A stretch of DNA of 64,000 nt, taken from the NCBI GenBank assembly GCA_009778785.1, contig WRFN01000011.1:1-64000 (forward strand), read 5' to 3'. A program made the position numbers and the translations under genes. The notes under the pieces were generated by a model. It was given only the letters and a program-made list of their open reading frames with translations. It ran no database searches and was not told where the DNA came from. Below, in pieces: positions 54,784-64,000 of the stretch (its first letter is position 1; each line of letters begins with the position of its first letter). This DNA comes from Betaproteobacteria bacterium (lineage in GTDB: Bacteria > Pseudomonadota > Gammaproteobacteria > Burkholderiales > Casimicrobiaceae).

Positions 54784-56241
54784 ATGCCCCGCGAAATTCT
54801 GGTTAACGTCACGCCGCAGGAAACGCGAGTTGCCGTGCTTGAGCAAGGCATCGTCGAGGAGTTGTACGTCGAGCGCACGCACACCCACGGATTTGTCGGC
54901 AACATCTACCTCGGCAAAGTCGTGCGCGTGTTGCCGGGAATGCAAAGCGCTTTCGTCGATATCGGTCTGGAACGCGCCGCCTTTCTGCACGTTGCCGACA
55001 TCTACGAGAATCGCGTCAAATATGAGGACGATCCCCGCCCGATCGAGCGACTGTTGCACGAAGGCCAGTCGCTGATGGTGCAAGTCATCAAAGACCCAAT
55101 CGGCGCCAAGGGCGCGCGCCTGTCAACACAAGTCAGCCTCGCCGGGCGCCTTCTGGTGTTTCTGCCGCTGGATGCGCACATCGGTATTTCGCAGCGCATC
55201 GAAGACGAGGGCGAACGCGAAACACTGCGCGTGCGTCTGCAAGCGTTGCTGCCGGAAGAGCCGCAAGGCGGGTTCATCATTCGCACGATGGCGGAAATGG
55301 CGACCGAGCACGAGCTGAAAACCGACATCGAATACCTGACGCGCTTGTGGCAAAAAGTGTCGCAGCGCGCCCGCGAACTTTCCGCGCCCGCCCTGCTGTA
55401 TCAGGATTTGTTGTTATCGCAACGGATGCTGCGCGACATCGCATCGGAAGATACGACCACGATTTACGTCGATGACCCTTCGGCGCTGACCGCGATGCAG
55501 GCATTCTCGCAAAATTACACGACGGGGATGACCGAGAAATTGCAGTGGTACATCAGCGAGCGGGCGTTGTTCGACCGTTACGGCGTCGAAGACGAGCTGA
55601 ACAAAGCGCTCTCACGTCGCGTAGATTTGAAGTCGGGCGGTTATTTGATTTTCGATCAAACCGAAGCGCTGACCAGCATCGATGTCAATACCGGCGCGTT
55701 TGTCGATGGCCGCAACTTTGAAGACACCGTGTTCAAAACCAATCTCGAAGCAGCGCACGCCATCGCCCGCCAACTGCGCCTGCGCAACCTCGGCGGCATC
55801 ATCATCATCGACTTCATCGACATGGAGCGCGCCGAACACCGCGACGCCGTTCTCGAAGAATTGAATCGCGCGCTGGAAAAAGACCGCACCCGATTGAGCG
55901 TCAACGGCTTCACCCGTTTGGGACTGATCGAGATGACGCGCAAACGAACCCGTGAATCGCTGGCGCAGATGTTGTGCGAACCGTGCCCGACTTGCTTGGG
56001 GCGCGGCCAAATGAAAACCGCGCAAACCGTGTGCCACGAAGTGCTCCGCGAAATTCAACGCGAAGCGCGACAGTACAGCGCGCGCGAATTTCGCATTCTG
56101 GCGTCGCAATCGGTGATTGATTGTTTTCTCGACGAAGAATCGCAAAGTCTGGTATGGCTCGCCGACCTGATCGGCAAACCCATTTCACTGCAAGTTGAAA
56201 CGCTTTACACGCAAGAGCAGTACGATATCGTGATCGTTTAA
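54784..56241 (+). CDS. rng: ribonuclease G
   Basis: A 485-residue RNase E/G enzyme. An S1 domain (about residues 35-125) includes GNIYLGKVVRVLPGMQSAFVDIG. The catalytic site residues lie in TSIDVNTGAFV and IIIDFIDM, and the Zn-link is CEPCPTCLGRG. It matures 16S rRNA and degrades mRNA. The start is ATG 54784, not the TTG at 54769. It lacks the long C-terminal scaffold of RNase E. Confidence 0.96.
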   Translation: MPREILVNVTPQETRVAVLEQGIVEELYVERTHTHGFVGNIYLGKVVRVLPGMQSAFVDIGLERAAFLHVADIYENRVKYEDDPRPIERLLHEGQSLMVQVIKDPIGAKGARLSTQVSLAGRLLVFLPLDAHIGISQRIEDEGERETLRVRLQALLPEEPQGGFIIRTMAEMATEHELKTDIEYLTRLWQKVSQRARELSAPALLYQDLLLSQRMLRDIASEDTTTIYVDDPSALTAMQAFSQNYTTGMTEKLQWYISERALFDRYGVEDELNKALSRRVDLKSGGYLIFDQTEALTSIDVNTGAFVDGRNFEDTVFKTNLEAAHAIARQLRLRNLGGIIIIDFIDMERAEHRDAVLEELNRALEKDRTRLSVNGFTRLGLIEMTRKRTRESLAQMLCEPCPTCLGRGQMKTAQTVCHEVLREIQREARQYSAREFRILASQSVIDCFLDEESQSLVWLADLIGKPISLQVETLYTQEQYDIVIV

Positions 56242-56257
56242 CCGTGGCGCCAACTTC

Positions 56258-56602
56258 ATGAAACGCATCATCAACGCTTTTCTCTATTCCCTGCAAGGGC
56301 TGGCTGCCGCCTGGCGCGACGAAGCGGCGTTTCGGCAAGTCGCGTTGTTGGCGATCATCGGCATTGTCGCCGCCTGCTTTTTGCCGTTGAGCGCCATCGC
56401 GCGCGTCTTGCTGATTGGCGCGCACGGTTTGACGCTGGTCGTCGAACTGCTCAACACCGCCATCGAAGCGGCGATCGATCGCATCGGCGAAGAACGTCAT
56501 CCGCTTTCCAAAAAAGCCAAGGATTGCGGCAGCGCGACGCAAATGGTCATGCTGATCTTGCTTATCGCGCTGTGGGTGACGGCGTTGTGTGGCGGGATTT
56601 GA
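56258..56602 (+). CDS. dgkA: diacylglycerol kinase
   Basis: A 114-residue membrane protein with three helices. The active-site text is LNAFLYSLQG-like near the N-terminus (NAFLYSLQGLAAAWRDEAAF) and VELLNTAIEAAIDRI with KKAKDCGSATQM. It phosphorylates diacylglycerol during lipid recycling. It follows rng by 16 bases. Confidence 0.96.
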   Translation: MKRIINAFLYSLQGLAAAWRDEAAFRQVALLAIIGIVAACFLPLSAIARVLLIGAHGLTLVVELLNTAIEAAIDRIGEERHPLSKKAKDCGSATQMVMLILLIALWVTALCGGI

Positions 56603-56690
56603 GTCTGGATAAACTTCTCTCTCGATAAGAGAACATCACAACTCCCACCCGCTTTGCGGCCTCCCTCTTTCAAAAGAGGCTTTCAAACTG

Positions 56691-58583
56691 CTACCGATGC
56701 TCGCTGTGATGCAGCGCCACCACTTTCTCCCGTAAATCTCTTGACTCCAGATTCTCCGGCGTCACCACCGGTCCTGCTTGTATTGTAATTTTGGAGAAAA
56801 TACCTCGCAGCTTCCGCATGGCGCGCCCGTTGTGCGAACGCGAAAAGAAACTTCCCCACATGCCGTGCAGCGCCATCGGCACCACCGGAACCGGCGTCTC
56901 CCGCACCATGCGGGAGATACCCGGAAGAAATTTCCCGATTTCGCCGTTTGGCGTCAACCGACCTTCGGGAAAAATGCCGATCACTTCGCCGTCGCGCAGC
57001 GCTTGCGCGGCGAGGATGAACGCTTGTTCTTTGAGCGCGTCGCTCTCTTTGCGCGTCGCCACGGGAATGGTGCGATTCAATTTGAACAGCCAATGCAGCC
57101 CCGGCGTTTGATAAATGTGATGGTCGATGAAAAAGCGGATCGGGCGGCGAACAACGCCTGCCAGAATCACCGAGTCGGCGTAGGTGACGTGGTTACACAC
57201 CAGAATGCAGCCGCCGGTTTCGGGAATGTTTTCCAACCCTTTGGTGCGCACGCGATAAAACGTATGAGTCAGCAACCAGCCGAGACAACGCAGAACGTGT
57301 TGCGGCGCCGCGCTGAAAGCAGCCACGGCCACGAACAAGGTCAACGCTGCCGTCACCATGAAGATTTGCGGAATCGTCAACTTCAACGCGAGCAAGCCGA
57401 TGGCGCCCAACGCCGCCAGCACCATCAGAAACGCGTTCAAAATGTTGTTGGCAGCGATGATGCGCGAGCGCCGCTCGGGGTCGGAGCGAACTTGAATCAG
57501 TACATAGAGCGGAACGGTGTACAAGCCGCCGCAAACGCCCATCGCGATCAAATCGAAAGTGATGCGCCAATGCGCGCGGTTGTCGAAGTAAGCCGCGACG
57601 CCGTTTTGCGTTTCGCTGTGCAGCGACCACGAAATAAAACCGACATCGAAAGCAAAAATCGCCAGCCCCGCCGCGCCGAAGAAAATCAGCGCCGGCTCGA
57701 CCCGCCCACCGGAAAGTCTCTCGCACAACAACGCGCCGATACCCAAACCGATGGAGAAGAAGGCGAGAAGCATCGTCGCCACATGTTCGCTGCCGCCGAG
57801 GATATCTCTCGTGAAGTTGGGAAACAGCGACAGAAAAATGGCGCCGTAAAACCAGAACCACGAAATGCCCAGCATACCCAGCCAGACGACGCGCGTTTTT
57901 CGCGCGGCGTTGATGTTGCGCCAGGTTTCGGTAAACGGATTCCAGTTGATGCGCAATTCCGGCGCTGCCGCCGGCGTCAGCGGAATGGCGCGACTCGTCA
58001 GATAACCAACGAAACCGATCAGCACGCACGCTGCGCCGGAAATGATCGGGCCGTGCGGTTCGATGGCAACCAGCAAGCCGCCGGCAATCGTTCCCAACAG
58101 AATCGCCACGAAAGAGGCGCTCTCTACCAGCCCGTTGCCGCCGACCAATTCTTCTTCGCGCAAATGCTGCGGCAGGATCGCGTATTTGACCGGCCCGAAC
58201 AAGGTCGAATGCAGTCCCATTAAAAACAGCGCGACAAACAGAACCGTCACGTTGCCCAGCCAAAAACCGACGGCGCCCAACACCATGATCGCGGTTTCCA
58301 GCAGTTTCAGAAAACGGATCAGCCGCGATTTCTCGAATTTGTCGGCGATCTGGCCGGCGGTTGCCGAGAACAACATGAACGGCAGGATGAACACTCCCAT
58401 CGCCGCGTTGGTCAACATCGCGCTCGACAATCCGCCTATGCTGCCGATCTGATAAACGATAAACAACGCCATCGCGGTTTTGAAAACGTTGTCGTTGCCG
58501 GCGCCCAGAAACTGGGTCCAGAAAAAGGGGGCAAACCGCCGTTCGCGCAGCAGCCGGAATTGATGAGGAGGCGAAGTGCTCAC
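56691..58583 (-). CDS. MFS transporter fused to 1-acylglycerol-phosphate acyltransferase
   Basis: A 630-residue two-domain protein. The first about 420 residues form an LplT-like MFS transporter (TAGQIADKFEKSR loop, about 12 helices). The last about 200 residues are a PlsC-type acyltransferase with CNHVTYAD (HX4D), FPEGRLTPNGEIG and VVPMALHG. It resembles the LplT/Aas lysophospholipid salvage system but without the acyl-ACP synthetase domain. It should flip and re-acylate lysophospholipids at the inner membrane. Context: dgkA lies next to it on the other strand. Confidence 0.88.
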   Translation of the reverse strand: MSTSPPHQFRLLRERRFAPFFWTQFLGAGNDNVFKTAMALFIVYQIGSIGGLSSAMLTNAAMGVFILPFMLFSATAGQIADKFEKSRLIRFLKLLETAIMVLGAVGFWLGNVTVLFVALFLMGLHSTLFGPVKYAILPQHLREEELVGGNGLVESASFVAILLGTIAGGLLVAIEPHGPIISGAACVLIGFVGYLTSRAIPLTPAAAPELRINWNPFTETWRNINAARKTRVVWLGMLGISWFWFYGAIFLSLFPNFTRDILGGSEHVATMLLAFFSIGLGIGALLCERLSGGRVEPALIFFGAAGLAIFAFDVGFISWSLHSETQNGVAAYFDNRAHWRITFDLIAMGVCGGLYTVPLYVLIQVRSDPERRSRIIAANNILNAFLMVLAALGAIGLLALKLTIPQIFMVTAALTLFVAVAAFSAAPQHVLRCLGWLLTHTFYRVRTKGLENIPETGGCILVCNHVTYADSVILAGVVRRPIRFFIDHHIYQTPGLHWLFKLNRTIPVATRKESDALKEQAFILAAQALRDGEVIGIFPEGRLTPNGEIGKFLPGISRMVRETPVPVVPMALHGMWGSFFSRSHNGRAMRKLRGIFSKITIQAGPVVTPENLESRDLREKVVALHHSEHR

Positions 58584-58680
58584 AATGAATCAAAAGAACG
58601 CAATGGGTTGCATCATGAGAGCTTGACGCCGTTGCGTCAAGTGTTTTGGGAGAAGCGCCCGCCAAAACGCCGTCGCAGAT

Positions 58681-58712
58681 GCCGTAGGGGCGGATTTCTG
58701 CCGTTCGTTCTA
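58681..58712. repeat. REP-like intergenic repeat, copy 6
   Basis: GCCGTAGGGGCGGATTTCTG followed by CCGTTCGTTCTA, a family copy with a degenerate right arm. Confidence 0.7.
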
Positions 58713-58767
58713 CGCCCTTGACGCACTGTCCAGTAAATTTTCGATGAATTCGGCGACTTGTTTCATA

Positions 58768-58857
58768 TCAAGCCTGTGCGAACAACCGAATCATTTCCTC
58801 TGATGGCCGATCAACATCCGCCTCAAACACATCAATGATCAATCTGTCGTCGATCAT
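58768..58857 (-). CDS. putative 29-residue ORF after the EamA gene
   Basis: A short frame starting at ATG 58857 after GAGGGGAGAGCG, an apparent ribosome-binding site, encodes an acidic peptide (MIDDRLIIDVFEADVDRPSE and nine more residues). It lies 21 bases behind the EamA transporter on the same strand. A second frame of 18 codons (58710..58766) begins one base after its stop. No homologue is recognised; it could be the remnant of a larger gene cut off by REP copy 6. Confidence 0.3.
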   Translation of the reverse strand: MIDDRLIIDVFEADVDRPSEEMIRLFAQA

Positions 58858-58878
58858 TGATCGCTCTCCCCTCGCCCG

Positions 58879-59790
58879 TCACGTCTTCAACCGCAACAAC
58901 CGCTGCTTTATCAGCCGCCACGTTTCCGGCACGCCGATCAACGCCAGCGCCAGCAGGATCAGCACCATGCCACTTCCTTCCGCGTTGTCGGGTTTTTCGT
59001 TCAGCAGCCACCACGCCCACAACACGCTCAGCACCGGAATCATCAAGGTTGAAAGTCCGGCAACGCCCGCCGGCAACGCGCGCAAGATGAACAACCACAA
59101 GGCCCAGCATAGCGCTGTCGCCAGCACGGCGTTGAAACCCAGCGCGGCCAGCATGGTCGGCGACCAGATGATGGGCGTTTTGTGAGTGGCGACGGCCAGC
59201 ACCGACAACACGGTGGCGCCGATAGTCATCTGCCACGCCACCAGACTCAGCAGGTCAACGGCTTGATAGCGAAACGCCCGTTTCGCCACGATGGAGGACG
59301 CCGCCCACGACGCGCCCGAAGCCACCGCCAGGAACGAACTCAGCAACGTCCCCTGCCATTGCCACGGCTGGATGACCAGCAGCAATCCCAGCGCCCCCAT
59401 TGCGATAGCAACGTATTGAAGCACGCGCTGTTTTTCGTTCAGAAACAACGCGGCGAACAAGATCGTCCAGAAGGGCATCGTATAGACGAGCACTGCGGTT
59501 TTCCCGGCCCCTCCCGCCGACAACGCCAACTGCGACAGCCCGGTCATCCCGACGGTTTGCAATAATCCGATCAGCAACACCGGTCGCCACGGCGGTGGTT
59601 TCAGCGAACGCCCCGATAACGGCAACAGAATCAGCAACAACAACGCGCCAAGCGCGCAACGCAGCGCCGCGAAGTCGAGCGCGCCGACGTAGAGCAGCAC
59701 CGATTTTGTCACGACCCAGTTGTAGCTCCAGATCATGGTCAGCACGATCAGCGCTAAAACGGCAAGCCCCTGAGCTTTGGAATTTGGCAT
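58879..59790 (-). CDS. EamA/DMT family permease
   Basis: A 303-residue protein with ten predicted helices in two EamA repeats (ALIVLTMIWSYNWVVTKS at the start, then SSFLAVASGASWAASSIVAKR in the middle). The substrate cannot be inferred. It is flanked by the icd terminator upstream and a small ORF downstream. Confidence 0.88.
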   Translation of the reverse strand: MPNSKAQGLAVLALIVLTMIWSYNWVVTKSVLLYVGALDFAALRCALGALLLLILLPLSGRSLKPPPWRPVLLIGLLQTVGMTGLSQLALSAGGAGKTAVLVYTMPFWTILFAALFLNEKQRVLQYVAIAMGALGLLLVIQPWQWQGTLLSSFLAVASGASWAASSIVAKRAFRYQAVDLLSLVAWQMTIGATVLSVLAVATHKTPIIWSPTMLAALGFNAVLATALCWALWLFILRALPAGVAGLSTLMIPVLSVLWAWWLLNEKPDNAEGSGMVLILLALALIGVPETWRLIKQRLLRLKT

Positions 59791-59871
59791 CGGTGAAAGA
59801 CAGCGCAGAAGTTTCGGAAAGGTGAGGCCTGAACATTCTACCCTCTCTCCCGCAGGGGAAGATAGAACTCA

Positions 59872-59905
59872 AAAAAATGGCCTCCGCTGCCGGAGGCCAT
59901 TTTTT
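59872..59905 (-). terminator. terminator of icd
   Basis: A 15-bp stem AAAAAATGGCCTCCG/CGGAGGCCATTTTTT with a 4-base loop and A/T runs on both sides, 21 bases after icd. Confidence 0.93.
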
Positions 59906-59926
59906 GCGTTTCAACTTGCTTCCGAC

Positions 59927-61180
59927 TTACATTCGCTCGATCATCGCCTTTCCGAATCCCGAGCAGGAAACTTGATTGGCGCCTTCCATCAGCCGCGCGA
60001 AATCGTAAGTCACTTGTTTCGCCTGAATCGCTTTTTCCATCGACGAGATGATGAGATCGGCCGCTTCGACCCAACCCATGTGACGCAACATCATTTCCGC
60101 CGAAAGAATGATCGAACCGGGGTTGACGTAATCTTTACCGGCATACTTCGGCGCGGTGCCGTGCGTGGCTTCAAACATCGCCACCGAGTCCGACAGGTTG
60201 GCGCCCGGCGCGATACCGATGCCGCCAACTTGCGCCGCCAGCGCGTCGGAAATGTAATCGCCGTTCAGATTCAGCGTTGCGATCACGCTGTATTCGGCGG
60301 GACGCAGCAGAATTTGTTGCAGGAAGGCGTCGGCAATCACGTCTTTGATCACGATATCTTTGCCGGTCTTCGGATTCGTGACCCGACACCACGGGCCGTC
60401 ATCGATCAACTGCGCGTCGAATTCTTTTTGCGCCAGCCCGTAACCCCAATCGCGGAACGCGCCTTCGGTGAACTTCATGATGTTGCCTTTGTGCACAAAA
60501 GTCACCGACGGTTTGTTGTTGTCGATAGCGTATTGAATCGCTTTGCGCACCAGCCGCTCGGTGCCTTCGCGCGACACCGGCTTGACGCCGATCCCGGAGG
60601 TTTCCGGAAAACGAATTTTCTTGACGCCCATTTCCTTCTGGAAAAAGTCGATGACTTTCTTCGCTTGCGGCGTGCCTTCTTGCCACTCAATGCCCGCGTA
60701 GATGTCTTCCGAGTTTTCGCGGAAGATCACCATGTCGGTTTTTTCGGGCGCTTTGACCGGCGACGGCACGCCTTTGAAGTAACGCACCGGCCGTAAGCAA
60801 ACATACAAATCCAACTCTTGCCGCAGCGCCACGTTGAGCGAGCGGATGCCGCCGCCGACCGGCGTGGTCAACGGTCCTTTGATCGAAACAACGTATTCTT
60901 TCAACGCATGCAGCGTTTCATCCGGCAACCAGGTATCTTTATCGTAAACGTGGGTCGCTTTTTCGCCGGAGTAAATCTCCATCCAACTGATCTTGCGTTT
61001 GCCGCCATAGGCTTTGTTGACCGCCGCATCCACGACCTGAATCATGACCGGTGAAATATCGACACCGATACCGTCGCCTTCAATGTAAGGGATGATCGGA
61101 TGATCGCTGATGTTGAGAGTGAAATCGGCGTTGACGGTAATCTTGTCGCCAGCCGGGATTTTGATGTGCTGGTACTTCAT
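59927..61180 (-). CDS. icd: NADP-dependent isocitrate dehydrogenase
   Basis: A 417-residue enzyme with [14 protein letters not shown], the substrate/phosphorylation loop [13 protein letters not shown] (the Ser modified by AceK in E. coli), THKGNIMKF-like text (VHKGNIMKF) and [13 protein letters not shown]. It oxidises isocitrate to 2-oxoglutarate. ATG 61180, preceded by AGGAGTTT, is chosen over 61216. It diverges from pdxS. Confidence 0.96.
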   Translation of the reverse strand: MKYQHIKIPAGDKITVNADFTLNISDHPIIPYIEGDGIGVDISPVMIQVVDAAVNKAYGGKRKISWMEIYSGEKATHVYDKDTWLPDETLHALKEYVVSIKGPLTTPVGGGIRSLNVALRQELDLYVCLRPVRYFKGVPSPVKAPEKTDMVIFRENSEDIYAGIEWQEGTPQAKKVIDFFQKEMGVKKIRFPETSGIGVKPVSREGTERLVRKAIQYAIDNNKPSVTFVHKGNIMKFTEGAFRDWGYGLAQKEFDAQLIDDGPWCRVTNPKTGKDIVIKDVIADAFLQQILLRPAEYSVIATLNLNGDYISDALAAQVGGIGIAPGANLSDSVAMFEATHGTAPKYAGKDYVNPGSIILSAEMMLRHMGWVEAADLIISSMEKAIQAKQVTYDFARLMEGANQVSCSGFGKAMIERM

Positions 61181-61520
61181 AGAAACTCCTTTTGAGAGGA
61201 TGGTCATGCAAGTCAAACAAGAAGCGCCCGAAGATCAATCACAGGGCGCGCGACAGATAAACTGTAATCATGCACCATGAGCGACGCTCGCGCAAGTCTG
61301 AATTAGCACCACTTTCAATGTGGTTGTTGGCGCGCGTTGCCCTGTTTTTGATTGACGACATTGAAGAATCTTGCGATCCGGTAGAGTATGACTCAGTGCC
61401 TCCTTAGCGGCGATGCCCCCTCCAACGCCATTCCCTGCGAGCAGGTGCCTCAATTTTCCAATATGCCGTTCTGGGTTAAAATAAGCGCCCCCAATGAAAC
61501 AACCCTTAACAGGACAAATC

Positions 61521-62411
61521 GTGAGTGAAGATACAACAGGCACGCTGCGCGTGAAAACCGGCTTTGCCGAGATGATGAAAGGCGGCGTCATCATGGATGT
61601 CGTGACGCCGGAGCAAGCCAGAATCGCCGAGGACGCGGGCGCAGTGGCGGTGATGGCGCTCGAACGGGTGCCGGCGGACATCCGCGCCGTCGGCGGTGTT
61701 GCCCGCATGGCCGACCCGACGATTGTCGAAGCAATTATCAACGCTGTTTCAATTCCGGTCATGGCGAAGTGCCGCATCGGCCATTTCGCCGAAGCGCAAG
61801 TGCTGCAATCGCTCGGCGTGGATTTTATCGACGAGAGCGAAGTGCTGACGCCCGCTGACGAAGAACATCACGTCAACAAGTGGAATTTCGCGGTGCCGTT
61901 CGTATGCGGTTGCCGCAATCTCGGCGAAGCGCTTCGCCGCATCGCCGAAGGCGCAGCGATGGTGCGCACGAAAGGCGAGCCCGGCACGGGCAACGTGGTC
62001 GAGGCCGTTCGCCACATGCGCGCCGTCACCGATCAGATCGCTTCTATTGCCGGCTTGCGCGACGAGCAACTGTTCGCGGCGGCGAAAGAACTGCAAGCGC
62101 CGTACGAACTCGTCGCGTGGGTTGCCAAAAACAAAAAGCTTCCCGTCGTGAATTTCAGCGCGGGCGGTATTGCGACGCCCGCCGACGCCGCGCTGATGAT
62201 GCAACTCGGTTGCGACGGCGTATTCGTCGGTTCGGGCATCTTCAAATCCGGTGATCCGGCGAAGCGCGCCCGCGCCATCGTCGAAGCGACAACGAATTAT
62301 CAGGACGCAGCAACGATTGCGCGGGTTTCGCGCCATCTCGGCGAAGCGATGGTCGGCATCAACATCGATACGATTCCCCCGTCGGAACGCATGCAGGAGC
62401 GGGGCTGGTAA
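61521..62411 (+). CDS. pdxS: pyridoxal 5'-phosphate synthase subunit PdxS
   Basis: A 296-residue TIM-barrel enzyme: [15 protein letters not shown] (catalytic Lys), [42 protein letters not shown] and [14 protein letters not shown]. With PdxT it makes PLP directly from ribose-5-P, glyceraldehyde-3-P and glutamine. GTG 61521, with AGGA six bases upstream, gives the normal N-terminus ([11 protein letters not shown]); the track's ATG 61494 adds nine residues. pdxT follows immediately. The 313-bp region to icd contains both promoters and no other gene; TAAAAT near 61476 may be a -10. Confidence 0.96.
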   Translation: MSEDTTGTLRVKTGFAEMMKGGVIMDVVTPEQARIAEDAGAVAVMALERVPADIRAVGGVARMADPTIVEAIINAVSIPVMAKCRIGHFAEAQVLQSLGVDFIDESEVLTPADEEHHVNKWNFAVPFVCGCRNLGEALRRIAEGAAMVRTKGEPGTGNVVEAVRHMRAVTDQIASIAGLRDEQLFAAAKELQAPYELVAWVAKNKKLPVVNFSAGGIATPADAALMMQLGCDGVFVGSGIFKSGDPAKRARAIVEATTNYQDAATIARVSRHLGEAMVGINIDTIPPSERMQERGW

Positions 62412-62999
62412 GTGAAGATCGGCCTGTTGGCGCTTCAGGGCGCTTTTCGGGAACACCGCGAGATGGTTGGCGCGCTGGGCGCGTCAACCGTTGACGTGCG
62501 ACGACCGGAAGACCTCGCCGATTGCGACGGCCTCATCATCCCCGGCGGAGAATCCACCGCTATCGCCAAACTCATGGCGCTTTATGGCTTGTACGACGCC
62601 ATCCGTGCGCATCACGCGCAAGGGATGGCGCTCTTCGGCACTTGCGCGGGCGCAATTCTTCTCGCGTCCAAAATCGAAGGCGCGTTGCCCGATCAAGTGC
62701 CGCTCGGCCTGATGGACGTGACGATCAAGCGCAACGCCTACGGACGACAGATCGCTTCGTTCGAAACTTTGCTGCCGTTTGAAGGCGCGGATGGCGGCGA
62801 AGTGCGCGCCGTGTTCATTCGCGCGCCGCGTTTCGCCGAATGGGGCGCGAACGTCAAAGTGCTTTCGACGCACAACGGCGAACCGGTGGCGCTGCGCGAA
62901 GGCCGCTTGCTGGCGGTAGCGTTTCACCCCGAGTTGACGAGCGACACGAGGGTGCACAAGTATTTTTTGGAGAACGTCGTTGGGACGCAAGTCATCTGA
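62412..62999 (+). CDS. pdxT: pyridoxal 5'-phosphate synthase glutaminase subunit PdxT
   Basis: A 195-residue class I glutaminase: ALQGAFREH, IIPGGESTAI (oxyanion loop), the nucleophile Cys78 in LFGTCAGAILL, and His/Glu in FHPELTSD. It supplies ammonia to PdxS. It starts with GTG directly after the pdxS stop codon, with GGAG inside the end of pdxS, so translation is coupled. Confidence 0.96.
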   Translation: MKIGLLALQGAFREHREMVGALGASTVDVRRPEDLADCDGLIIPGGESTAIAKLMALYGLYDAIRAHHAQGMALFGTCAGAILLASKIEGALPDQVPLGLMDVTIKRNAYGRQIASFETLLPFEGADGGEVRAVFIRAPRFAEWGANVKVLSTHNGEPVALREGRLLAVAFHPELTSDTRVHKYFLENVVGTQVI

Positions 63000-63160
63000 T
63001 AAAAGCCATTGCGCAGGCAGGGGTGAGGAACGGGCCGGTGTTGCGTTGTGTTGGAGTTCACTGCGCTCACCGTCAACCTAAGAATGACGACTATTGGATG
63101 CGACGGAGTCTTCCGTGCAAGAGCGCTTCTCGAAGCGCCCCTACCGCTCTGATCCCCAAT

Positions 63161-63190
63161 AAAAAAGCCGCCCCTTTCGGGGCAGCTTTT
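63161..63190 (-). terminator. terminator of the symporter gene
   Basis: Hairpin built from AAAAGCCGCCCC and GGGGCAGCTTTT with one mismatch and a short loop; a T run follows on the minus strand. The 63000..63160 gap holds no gene. Confidence 0.8.
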
Positions 63191-63250
63191 TCTGGTACAT
63201 CGAGACTTGTCCGCGCCGAACAATGTCGGCAGCGGATTGGTCTCTGTTCT

Positions 63251-64000
63251 TTAGTGCGAAGACGCTTTGGAGGCGCCCAGCCCGGTTTCCGAACGAATCT
63301 TCTGATCTTCGAAGTCTTCCTGTTCTTTCTTCGCTTGCGCGCCGGTATCGAGCATGGAGAAGATCCAGATGCAGATGAACGCCAGAGGCATCGAGAAGAT
63401 CGCCGGCGACGAGTACGGGAACGGTGCGCTGCCCTTGGCAAAGCCCAACGTGGCTTCCCAAACGGCGGGCGACAACACGGTCATCGTCAGCGCCGAGATC
63501 AGGCCGATGAAGCCGCCGATCACTGCGCCCTTAGTCGTGCATCTCTTCCAGAGGATCGAGAGGAACAACGCCGGGAAGTTTGCCGATGCCGCGATGGCGA
63601 AGGCCAGCCCCACCATGAAGGCGACGTTCTGTTTCTCGAACGCGATGCCCAGCAAGACGGCGACGATGCCCAGACCGATGGTGGTGATCTTGGAAACACG
63701 CAGTTCTTCTTGCGAAGTGGCTTTGCCCTTCTTGATGACCGAAGCGTAGATGTCATGGGAAACCGCCGACGCGCCGGAGAGCGTCAGCCCCGCTACCACG
63801 GCGAGAATCGTCGCGAATGCCACCGCCGACATGAAGCCGAGGAAGGCATTGCCGCCGACAGCGTTGGCCAAGTGAACCGCCGCCATGTTGGCGCCGCCGC
63901 GCAGTGCGCCGTTCGGGTCAAGGAATTCGGGGTTCTTGCTGACGAAAACGATGGCGCCGAAGCCGATGATGAAGGTCAGCAGGTAAAAATAGCCGATCCA
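63251..64000 (-). CDS. actP: sodium:solute symporter, acetate permease ActP-like (5' part outside window)
   Basis: The C-terminal 249 codons of an SSS-family transporter; the frame stays open to the window edge (beyond the track's 63886). It shows several membrane helices, [17 protein letters not shown], the helix [22 protein letters not shown] and a short polar tail ending in ASKASSH. The SHDIYA and WKRCTTKGA segments are characteristic of ActP/acetate-type members, which import acetate and similar short acids with Na+. Confidence 0.88.
   Translation of the reverse strand, partial: WIGYFYLLTFIIGFGAIVFVSKNPEFLDPNGALRGGANMAAVHLANAVGGNAFLGFMSAVAFATILAVVAGLTLSGASAVSHDIYASVIKKGKATSQEELRVSKITTIGLGIVAVLLGIAFEKQNVAFMVGLAFAIAASANFPALFLSILWKRCTTKGAVIGGFIGLISALTMTVLSPAVWEATLGFAKGSAPFPYSSPAIFSMPLAFICIWIFSMLDTGAQAKKEQEDFEDQKIRSETGLGASKASSH

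Overview
The window reads as a chromosomal segment of a moderately GC-rich Gram-negative bacterium, most likely a betaproteobacterium. Evidence for this is the lptD-surA locus lying divergent from amgK-murU, rplY-pth-ychF, maf-rng, CIRCE-controlled groES-groEL, a full inner-core LPS set (hldD, waaF, waaC, waaA), and tRNAs that mostly encode CCA. Most of it is ordinary housekeeping DNA. Most lines of the ORF track are shadows. One real gene (1..1824, minus) is absent from the track because it starts with GTG and runs off the window edge.

Layout. 1-7.1 kb: a secreted lysyl-endopeptidase-like protease, tRNA-Arg, a ybhP/clsB lipid locus, PPK2, a PolB-type exonuclease and a MOSC protein. 7.1-12.9 kb: outer-membrane assembly (surA, lptD) and cell-wall recycling (amgK, murU). 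12.9-21.7 kb: an orphan lipoprotein, prlC, a DUF4124/glutaredoxin protein, exonuclease III, a thioesterase, ychF, pth, rplY and a TonB-like protein. 21.7-27.1 kb: a tRNA-Ser fragment, ilvE, waaF, a ComEA-like protein, hldD and alr. 27.1-31.3 kb: the glrK-qseG-glrR signalling operon plus an AT-rich intergenic region. 31.3-35.4 kb: folA, tRNA-Leu and an AT-rich C-protein-controlled type II restriction-modification system. 35.4-46 kb: DUF3137/lemA, several orphan secreted proteins, csaA, purC, a 1.3 kb gene-poor stretch, perM and two more members of the orphan lipoprotein family. 46-50.5 kb: LPS genes and tRNA-Ser. 50.5-64 kb: a BI-1 protein, groES/EL, tRNA-Phe, maf, rng, dgkA, an MFS-acyltransferase fusion, an EamA transporter, icd, pdxS-pdxT and part of actP.

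The most interesting signal is immediately downstream of glrR. Two copies of a TGTC-N10-GACA element (the enterobacterial GlrR consensus), an IHF-like site, a GG-N10-GC sigma-54 promoter and a Rho-independent terminator line up on the minus strand. Together they delimit an undescribed small RNA of about 100 nt (27335..27434). It has a long 5' hairpin and a CCUCCUCC anti-Shine-Dalgarno terminator loop. Its logic is that of enterobacterial glmY (GlrKR, sigma-54, sRNA), but the position is different and I see no sequence resemblance.

Other points of note are a family of three lipoproteins, two carrying a G9 tract and one frameshifted at it; an Esp1396I-like R-M system with convergent, overlapping R and M tails; PdxST vitamin B6 synthesis together with absence of pdxA from its usual place next to surA; a second possible small RNA at 41802..41897; a truncated tRNA-Ser; and a REP-like repeat family, one copy of which supplies the stop codon of perM. 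All calls come from reading the sequence; no database search was run.
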